Origin: Desulfuromonadaceae bacterium | GTDB taxonomy: Bacteria; Desulfobacterota; Desulfuromonadia; Geobacterales; Pseudopelobacteraceae | Length of the DNA: 59,184 nt | Direction of reading: 5' to 3' | NCBI GenBank assembly: GCA_028712665.1 | Contig: JAQTRC010000006.1 | Location: 1-59,184 of the forward strand | Shown: one piece after another, positions 53,892-59,184 of the stretch | Position numbering within the stretch: position 1 is the stretch's first letter | Layout of the letters: each line of letters begins with the position of its first letter | The notes under the pieces: generated by a model | Seen by the model: only the letters and a program-made list of their open reading frames with translations | Database searches by the model: none | What the model was told of the DNA's origin: nothing | Translations under genes and position numbers: made by a program

Positions 53892-55256
53892 CTACCTATC
53901 TAGCTTCAACCCTTCTCCAACTATTCCAGCAAACAGCTTGTTAAATTCATCTTCAGCAAGGCTTTTGTAATACTCGGAACGCCCGGCAATCACGAGGCAG
54001 CGTTCTCCATCGATATCACGCACAGCGCCGGAAATCTCTCTCTTGTAGAAAAGCAGCCTCCAGATGACACCGATTGTCGCTAGGGCAAATCCTGCATACA
54101 AGATTGAAAGCCCGCGCTGCTTGACGACGTAAAAGCGGACCCAGAACGGCATATCCCGCATTTCCAGCCGGTAGCCGGCAAATGTCATTGCGCCGTTTTT
54201 CGGGACTGCTGCCTCGGCGAACTTACGGCCGTCCCGTTCGACAGAAATAACAAATACAGGATTGGCAAATTCCATCGATTTCGACGTATGTGCGCCATCT
54301 TTCAACTCGTAATCAGTAAAAAAATCGGCTGTAAAGATGAAGTCGCCAATTCTGAAGGTGTCCTGACGTCCTTTTACAACATCAAGTTTGAAATATGCGC
54401 CATGTATCTCCTTACCCGACTGATCCATGAGAACAAAAAGCGGCGCCACACCTAGGTGCTTGAAGACAAATGATGAGTTGTCTGTGTTATAGGGGGTATT
54501 GATGCCGACTTCGTGAACCTTTCCGCCGGCATCTGCAAGTTTGATACTGATGCCGGTCACCGTATTACGCACGACCCGCGGCTCAATACTCCGGATCGTA
54601 AATGACACATTGGGAATAGAACCGAACTCAGGTAATTTCGCGCTTGGTCTTGAATTGTAACGAGCAAGCTCCCCCTGAAAGTATTCACCCTGTGCAAGAT
54701 CCACATAACCTATGAATTCGGTATAGACACTTATCAATCCACCTAGAAGGACCAAAAAGAAACTGAGATGAAACAGCATGAACGCAATAGGGGCGAGTCT
54801 GTTTTTTACCCCATAAAAACCGGCGCTGTCACCTATAACCGTGTAACGGCTCTTCCTCAGCAGTTGAATAATCTTGTCTCCATCCAGGCCGGGGGGGAGA
54901 GGATATGAATTACGGAACGGAAAGCCCCCTGAAGTGACAGGATCTGTTATATTGGCATCTGATATTTTAATCCGGTTTTTAACAAGCGGCCAACGCTGCC
55001 ACAACACTAACGACAGGTTGAGGAAAAACAGCAGCCATAATGTAATGGTAATCGGAGAAGCATAGACATTAGTCAACCCGAATGTGTCAAGGAAGGAGAC
55101 CAATCCAGGCGAACTCCTCTGCCATTCAAGGTATATTGTTCTCAGCAAGCGTTGCTGCGGAACCCACAGTCCGACTATAAACATCAGGCCGAGCATGCAG
55201 ATGAGCAGAATGGTAAAGCGGAGGGAACTCAAGTATTTTATTAATTTATTGAACAT
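53892..55256 (-). CDS. ResB-family cytochrome c biogenesis protein (second copy)
   Basis: A 454-residue membrane protein. Helices lie near residues 12-32, 66-84 and 154-178, with a large periplasmic part (about 180-390) and a last helix near 385-405. The first helix region, SSLRFTILLICMLGLMFIVG, and GFPFRNSYPLP match ResB. ResB with CcsA forms the system II heme-handling complex that attaches heme to apocytochrome c at the outer face. No heme-binding motif is needed in ResB. It differs from the ResB gene at 56639-57817. Confidence 0.85.
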   Translation of the reverse strand: MFNKLIKYLSSLRFTILLICMLGLMFIVGLWVPQQRLLRTIYLEWQRSSPGLVSFLDTFGLTNVYASPITITLWLLFFLNLSLVLWQRWPLVKNRIKISDANITDPVTSGGFPFRNSYPLPPGLDGDKIIQLLRKSRYTVIGDSAGFYGVKNRLAPIAFMLFHLSFFLVLLGGLISVYTEFIGYVDLAQGEYFQGELARYNSRPSAKLPEFGSIPNVSFTIRSIEPRVVRNTVTGISIKLADAGGKVHEVGINTPYNTDNSSFVFKHLGVAPLFVLMDQSGKEIHGAYFKLDVVKGRQDTFRIGDFIFTADFFTDYELKDGAHTSKSMEFANPVFVISVERDGRKFAEAAVPKNGAMTFAGYRLEMRDMPFWVRFYVVKQRGLSILYAGFALATIGVIWRLLFYKREISGAVRDIDGERCLVIAGRSEYYKSLAEDEFNKLFAGIVGEGLKLDR

Positions 55257-55276
55257 TGGCTTTTGAGGTTGAAACC

Positions 55277-55361
55277 TCAGGCTGAGGGCTGAGGGCTGAA
55301 GGTAGAATCAAAATCTTCCGTCTTCAGCCTTTACCTATCAGTCTTCAGCCTTCAGCCTAAA
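55277..55361. repeat. Heptad array between CcsA and ResB genes
   Basis: CAGGCTGAGGGCTGAGGGCTGAAGG on the left is partly inverted against CAGCCTTTACC, CAGTCTTCAGCC and TTCAGCC on the right. It lies between co-directional genes of the same complex. Confidence 0.8.
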
Positions 55362-55367
55362 TCCTTT

Positions 55368-56204
55368 TTATCTTACCTGAAATACGTGCAGACTTGTATT
55401 AACCACCAGATTCACACCGAAAAAGCATATAATAACGCTGCCCAGAGCAGCAACTGCAAGCCACGCAAGGCGTTTTTCACGCCAGCCGAAGGTCACCCGC
55501 AGATGGATGGTAATACCGTAAATAAGCCATGAAATGAGAGACCAGGTTTCGACCGGATCCCAGGCCCAGTAGCTCCCCCAGAGGTCTTTTGCCCAGATGG
55601 CGCCGGCTGAGATCATGATGGTATCGGTAATGAAACCAAAAACAACATAGCGAAAAATCAGCTCATCAAGACGCCCAAGAGAGGGGAAACGGTCATAGGC
55701 CGGATTAGGCGTCTCTCTTGCTTCACTCTTCTGTTTCAGCAGGAAAACTACACCGGCTGCCATGGCCAGGGAGTAGGCGCCAAAGGAGAGCCATGCAAAA
55801 TATACATGGATGTACAGCCAGATGGTTTTGAGACTTGCGGCCATTGGAGTCAAAGAGGGGTTCTGCATATAACCGTAGCCAAGCATGATAAGCACCAGCG
55901 GTACGGTAGCGACCGCCAGACCTTGAAGCTGTTTGTTCTGCCATCCGATGAAGAGAGTCCCGGCGATGATGAACCACCCCCCCATCAGTGCGTATTCATA
56001 ATGCCCCGACCAGGGAAGGTGCCCTGTCGCATTAAATCTTGCGCTAATCGCAATTGTCTGGGCGATGAATCCAAAGCAGACCAGCATGGTTATCTTGGAT
56101 ACCACCCGTGGATTCTTGAAGACGAAAGAGTAAATGAATCCCCCCCCCGCCAGGGCGTAAACAATCATTGAAACCAAGTAAAATATCATTTCCCAAAACG
56201 CCAT
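55368..56204 (-). CDS. ccsA: Cytochrome c assembly protein CcsA/CcsB
   Basis: A 278-residue membrane protein with about seven or eight helices. It has the tryptophan-rich heme-binding WGSYWAWDPVETWSLISW near residue 210-227 and histidines in IHVYFAWLSFGAY and YGITIHLRVTFG that would ligate heme. This is the partner of ResB in system II, exporting or presenting heme for covalent attachment to apocytochromes. AAGGAG precedes the ATG by about five bases. It lies between two ResB genes, with a frameshifted gene and heptad arrays around it. Confidence 0.9.
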   Translation of the reverse strand: MAFWEMIFYLVSMIVYALAGGGFIYSFVFKNPRVVSKITMLVCFGFIAQTIAISARFNATGHLPWSGHYEYALMGGWFIIAGTLFIGWQNKQLQGLAVATVPLVLIMLGYGYMQNPSLTPMAASLKTIWLYIHVYFAWLSFGAYSLAMAAGVVFLLKQKSEARETPNPAYDRFPSLGRLDELIFRYVVFGFITDTIMISAGAIWAKDLWGSYWAWDPVETWSLISWLIYGITIHLRVTFGWREKRLAWLAVAALGSVIICFFGVNLVVNTSLHVFQVR

Positions 56205-56215
56205 ATCTTCTCCTT

Positions 56216-56275
56216 AGGCTGAGGGGTATTAGGCTGAAGACTGAAGGTAGATCTTTTTAAGTCTCACCTTCAACC
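56216..56275. repeat. Heptad array upstream of CcsA
   Basis: TTAGGCTGAAGACTGAAGG on the left, then AGATCTTTTTAAGT, then CACCTTCAACCTG on the right. The array is degenerate compared with those near 8.1 and 27.0 kb. Confidence 0.7.
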
Positions 56276-56280
56276 TGAAA

Positions 56281-56629
56281 TTATTTTTCTCGCAATGCTC
56301 TTATCAAACTATTCATAACTTTTTCAGCATCGACGATTTTCAGTTCTATCAAGGACGAATCCTGATTATTCAGAAATCCTAAACGTTTGGACAAACTCAC
56401 TTGATAATGCAACTCTCTCAATGAAGCGAACGCGATTGTAAGAAATCTGAGATAATTCGCTTGGCTGCCACGCGCACAACCCTCTACTATATTAGAAGGT
56501 ATCGAACCTCCGCATTTGAGAAGTAAGGCCGTACATTTCTTCTTTGGGAAATACGGAGGTAACCTGATAGGTCAATAGCGCAACTTCATCTGCCAATTCA
56601 AACGCCTTAAGTTTTGTATGGTCGCGCAC
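56281..56629 (-). pseudogene. Four-helix-bundle (S23/TIGR02436-type) protein, frameshifted
   Basis: Read from a GTG at 56629 the frame encodes RDHTKLKAFELADEVALL and ends in TSQMRRFDTF then a stop. The other frame resumes SIPSNIVEGCARGSQANYL and LRFLTIAFASLRELHYQVSL up to the stop at 56281. Both halves match the four-helix-bundle family, where the junction normally reads RRAAVSIPSN. Between AGG and TCG only one base remains where nine would be expected, so an 8-base deletion explains the break. The junction is near 56501-56511. Such proteins often occur in rRNA intervening sequences or next to other small genes. The gene lies inside the cytochrome c maturation cluster. Confidence 0.75.
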
Positions 56630-56638
56630 GATTTGCCT

Positions 56639-57817
56639 TCAGCCTTCAGCCTTCAGTCTTTTTTCAGCATCATTCCCTACCGCTCTCACCCGACATCCTT
56701 CACCCGTCTCTTCCAGCCAAACTCTTTGCGGTCGAATCATGACCCGCATCAGCAGTCCGATTACGGCGAGTACCCCTCCCAGATAGATCAAAGACATATG
56801 CCTTCTATGCACAACATAAATTTCCGACCAGACTCCCATCGTTTCGCAAGCGACGGCAAAATTGGCCGACCTGCTCAACCTGTCTTTCTGGAATAGCAGC
56901 TCCGTATCGAGAAGTTGTTGCCGCCCCTGATGGACTACAACTCTGAGACGGCTCTTCTCTGGCTGGTAATACACCTTACCGTCGATAACGCCTTCGGCAA
57001 ACGTACCGTAAAAACTAAACCCGTTCTCGTTTTCCGGCAGTTGATCAAGTAGAACCCGGCCGTTGAAAACCAGTTTGCTGCCGTCAATCGTTATCGCAAG
57101 CTTTGGCTCGTAGACCATTTTAGACATATAGATGTCATAGGCGCCAGCCTTGAACGGTTCAGGCGATTTCAGAATTACCGTCCGCTCTTTGCCGTCATTA
57201 AATTGAAACACAACCTCTGTCGCCCCTCTGGGGTACGTGTCATCCGGAAAGAACTGACCGATAATTCTCATTTTTGGCAGCGTTGACAAATCGGTAGTAA
57301 CAGGGCCGACTGAAACCTTTTTGTATGCATCCAGCATCTTCAGGTCTGTCGGCACACCGATGCCGTCACGAATAGTGCCGGAAAACTGGAACAGGTTGTC
57401 CAATGAGCCGGTGAACAGCACAAAAAAGAGCCCGGCATATAAAAGTACGGTGCCCAGATACCCTGTTTCGCGCTTCTCCCCGTAATTCCCGGAGGTGTCG
57501 AACAAAAAACCGGCATCAGCCAGAGTTTTCCTTGCCGCATCGGTTGGACATGCAAGTTCAACCGACCGGCGCGGCATGCCATCACCTGATCCGTAGCGGA
57601 TGCTCTTTTTGATGCCGAGCAGAGTGTATAGAAAGCGGGAGAACAGAAACAGCGTGAAGCAGACGTTATTTAGAAGAAGAGGGTATTTCGAACCTGCGAG
57701 CGGCAGCTTGATGTGGAAGATAACACTCAGTATGACAATAAGCGGGATAATAAAAAAAATGAGAAGTGACCAAGGTGATCTGAGAAAGAATCTGAAGAGC
57801 TTTGAATCAATATTCAT
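56639..57817 (-). CDS. ResB-family cytochrome c biogenesis protein (first copy)
   Basis: A 392-residue ResB-type membrane protein. Its start MNIDSKLFRFFLRSPWSLL is followed by helices near 15-37, 48-68 and 115-140, and a large beta-rich domain with YPRGATEVVFQFNDGKERTV. A last helix lies near 345-365. The frame extends upstream to 57949 through heptad-derived PSAFSLNPFSL, so the ATG at 57817 is used. The final residues RLKAEG and the stop (56639-56659) come from a heptad array. It and the ResB at 53892 flank CcsA. Confidence 0.85.
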   Translation of the reverse strand: MNIDSKLFRFFLRSPWSLLIFFIIPLIVILSVIFHIKLPLAGSKYPLLLNNVCFTLFLFSRFLYTLLGIKKSIRYGSGDGMPRRSVELACPTDAARKTLADAGFLFDTSGNYGEKRETGYLGTVLLYAGLFFVLFTGSLDNLFQFSGTIRDGIGVPTDLKMLDAYKKVSVGPVTTDLSTLPKMRIIGQFFPDDTYPRGATEVVFQFNDGKERTVILKSPEPFKAGAYDIYMSKMVYEPKLAITIDGSKLVFNGRVLLDQLPENENGFSFYGTFAEGVIDGKVYYQPEKSRLRVVVHQGRQQLLDTELLFQKDRLSRSANFAVACETMGVWSEIYVVHRRHMSLIYLGGVLAVIGLLMRVMIRPQRVWLEETGEGCRVRAVGNDAEKRLKAEG

Positions 57818-57896
57818 GGGTAATTTTGTTCCTTTTCCGGGTTTTTTGAACTCGGAATAATAGCACAATTGACACGCAGGCAAAAGCATAAAAAAC

Positions 57897-57967
57897 AGGC
57901 TGAAGGGGTTTAGGCTGAAGGCTGAAGGAAAATTCCATAAAGCCTTCAATATTCGGCCTTCAGCCTG
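57897..57967. repeat. Heptad array between ResB and a lipoprotein gene
   Basis: CAGGCTGAAGGGGTTTAGG and GGCTGAAGG on the left, GCCTTCAATATTCGG and CCTTCAGCC on the right, with AAAATTCC in the middle. It precedes the ResB gene and follows the lipoprotein gene. Confidence 0.82.
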
Positions 57968-57970
57968 CCT

Positions 57971-58489
57971 CTATTTGATTCCCTTCTGGTTGATCCCGGT
58001 CAGTTCCATCGTCCCCTTTTTTGAGCGGCCAAAGGTTAGCCGCAACTCTTTCTTCATCTTCTCGTACTGGACTGTACAGGCGTACACAATAAATCCGTCC
58101 GAAGGACGTACCGTGTGGCCGGTCTCTTTTGCGTCCTTGAACGCGCCGGTCTCCTCAAGCTGTTTGTTCCAGAAAGCGACAAACTGCTCTCCTGGGCCGA
58201 CTTTCCTGAACCCCTCGGACGCCTCTTTATAGATAGCCGTAAATTCGCCATTTTTGATTTGAGATAGTACGCGGGTTTTCAGCGCGGCCGCATCGGTCTC
58301 GTCCTGTGGCGTCGCCACTACGGCGGAAGGCTTTAGCGGGGGGCGGCGTCCCGACGTCATCTGGGATTGCGTCTCTCCCGGCTTGATTTCCGGAGCCTTG
58401 GAGGCTTTATCCTGTTTGGAATTGCATCCGGAGAGCGCGGCCAGAAGAATTATGAAAATAACAGGGATAATGTTTCTACTGTAGCTCAT
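57971..58489 (-). CDS. Exported lipoprotein with a DUF4019/DUF3887-like domain
   Basis: A 172-residue protein. The signal peptide ends in LAALSGCNSK, a lipobox with Cys22. A short, charged linker precedes a domain of about 100 residues: AIYKEASEGFRKVGPGEQF, FWNKQLEETGAFKDAKET and TVQYEKMKKELRLTF. This resembles DUF4019/DUF3887-type small exported domains, a weak assignment. GGAG seven bases before the ATG supports the start. It is the first gene of the cytochrome c maturation cluster on this strand. Confidence 0.6.
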   Translation of the reverse strand: MSYSRNIIPVIFIILLAALSGCNSKQDKASKAPEIKPGETQSQMTSGRRPPLKPSAVVATPQDETDAAALKTRVLSQIKNGEFTAIYKEASEGFRKVGPGEQFVAFWNKQLEETGAFKDAKETGHTVRPSDGFIVYACTVQYEKMKKELRLTFGRSKKGTMELTGINQKGIK

Positions 58490-58515
58490 TTAATACTCCA
58501 ATTAATCGTATATTT

Positions 58516-58588
58516 TAGGCTGAAGGTATTTAGGCTGATGGCTGAAGAGAAAATGCTTTAAAACCTCCAGCCTTCGACCTTCAACCTG
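58516..58588. repeat. Heptad array upstream of the lipoprotein gene
   Basis: TTAGGCTGAAGGTATTTAGG and GCTGATGGCTGAAG on the left, CCTCCAGCCTTCGACC and TTCAACC on the right. The right arm is degenerate. Confidence 0.75.
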
Positions 58589-58662
58589 CCTTAAACTAAC
58601 AGATGCAACTTGCGTCCGTCAACGTCAATATACCAACACACTGCAAATAAGGCTGTTCTTTC

Positions 58663-58692
58663 ACAAAAAAAACCGGCGCTTGAAGGCGCCGG
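58663..58692 (-). terminator. Intrinsic terminator of the gene at the window end
   Basis: On the minus strand the sequence reads GCCGGCGCC, loop TTCAA, GCGCCGG, then eight T residues. The stem has seven or eight G/C pairs (58673-58679 with 58686-58692) and the T tract is at 58665-58672. It lies about 60 bases downstream of the exported protein stop at 58753. Confidence 0.88.
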
Positions 58693-58752
58693 CAATAATT
58701 GCATTTTTCATCCGGAGAGAGGTTCCCCTCTCTCCGGTGATAGAGTTAAAGC

Positions 58753-59184
58753 TTAGTAACTAACCTTGCGGAGAGTTTTTCTGACAATGCCTGTGCCTGC
58801 GCCCTGTGCGCCGGTGTGGTCATCGCAGCCGCCCCATTGGTCGAACATTTCGCGTCCGTCAGGACCCAGCTGCCCTTCGGTGGCTGCATAGGTGAACGGA
58901 TTAGTCCCAGTAACAGCTGAAGAACCACCGGTTGATACCAATGATTTCTTCGTTCCTGGAGGTACGAGAGTGTAACAGCCCATGGACTTGGCTTGGTAGT
59001 CAAACTCGCCGGAAACGGTCTGCTGGGTCTGCTGCTCCCAGTTCAGGTCGTTGCTGGTGCCGCCAGTTGTGTACTGGTAGGAGCCTCTGGTAAGAGCTGT
59101 AGCTGTTGTTGCGCCGTTCACTCTTGCCGAACCGGCTACGATGGTCCTGACCGGAAGTGTGGTGTAGGTCTGACCACCTGTACC
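58753..59184 (-). CDS. C-terminal part of an exported protein, unknown family, partial
   Basis: The frame is open to the window edge, so the start is outside; the GTG at 59121 is internal. The visible 143 residues are rich in G, T, S, N and Y with little charge, and contain two cysteines (MGCYTL and GGCDDHTGA). The composition suggests a secreted or surface protein with beta structure. No CxxCH heme motif is present in this part. It ends at a strong intrinsic terminator. I do not recognise the family. Confidence 0.5.
   Translation of the reverse strand, partial: GTGGQTYTTLPVRTIVAGSARVNGATTATALTRGSYQYTTGGTSNDLNWEQQTQQTVSGEFDYQAKSMGCYTLVPPGTKKSLVSTGGSSAVTGTNPFTYAATEGQLGPDGREMFDQWGGCDDHTGAQGAGTGIVRKTLRKVSY

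Noticed and set aside
56639-57949. Longer start for the ResB gene at 57949
   Set aside because: The extension includes repeat-derived PSAFSLNPFSL; the family N-terminus and ribosome site fit the ATG at 57817.

Overview
The window looks like chromosome from a Geobacteraceae-type bacterium (Geobacter/Geotalea relatives, Desulfuromonadia). This is inferred from a system II (ResB/CcsA) cytochrome c maturation cluster, a DUF2318 iron-related membrane protein, an HsmA/TIGR03987-type protein, a CFI-box C-terminal protein, and many intergenic arrays of the heptad AAGGCTG/AAGGTTG. No rRNA, tRNA, CRISPR array, integrase or transposase was recognised.

Layout. 1-7.4 kb: end of an EAL/HDOD-type signalling protein, a three-gene set ending in a secreted metalloprotease with a CFI-box C-terminus, a DEAD-box RNA helicase, a strong terminator, then rlmN-mtgA-DUF4124 on the minus strand. 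7.6-13.3 kb: an HsmA-like membrane protein, then two paralogous B12-binding radical SAM enzymes on either side of a histidine kinase/response regulator pair, with heptad arrays in every gap. 13.5-27.0 kb: a compact polysaccharide cluster on the plus strand (GT2, GT9, Wzx-type flippase, GT-D protein, two radical SAM/SPASM proteins, methyltransferase, polysaccharide deacetylase, GT2, GDP-mannose dehydratase, GT4, GT2) closed by a convergent GT4. Many of its genes overlap by 4 nt and it holds no heptad arrays. 27.0-31.0 kb: a small secreted protein, a DUF2142-like membrane glycosyltransferase and a TMTC-like TPR membrane protein.

31.0-37.0 kb (minus): two FtsX-type permeases, an ABC ATPase, a DUF2318 protein and a ResB-like protein. 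This resembles the Campylobacter jejuni Cj1660-Cj1663 iron-uptake module but has no FTR1 permease or P19 nearby. 37.1-51.9 kb (minus): a second surface-glycan cluster: a second TMTC-like TPR protein, two paralogous exported proteins of unknown family around a GT39-type enzyme, another GT39 enzyme, a second DUF2142-like protein, an AglD/UPF0104-type flippase, methyltransferase, FemAB/GNAT-like protein, GT4 and DegT aminotransferase. 52.2-58.5 kb (minus): a small membrane protein, a WG-repeat lipoprotein, and a cytochrome c maturation cluster in which two different ResB proteins lie on either side of CcsA; a frameshifted four-helix-bundle gene interrupts it. The window ends inside an exported protein that has its own terminator.

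The clearest unexplained signal is the heptad family. The arrays are split into inverted arms, sit in most gaps of the core regions, are absent from the interiors of both glycan clusters, and supply the stop codon and sometimes the last residues of several genes. Other points worth checking are a radical SAM gene whose only well-placed start codon is ATA, the exported paralogue pair linked to GT39, and the iron module lacking its usual permease.
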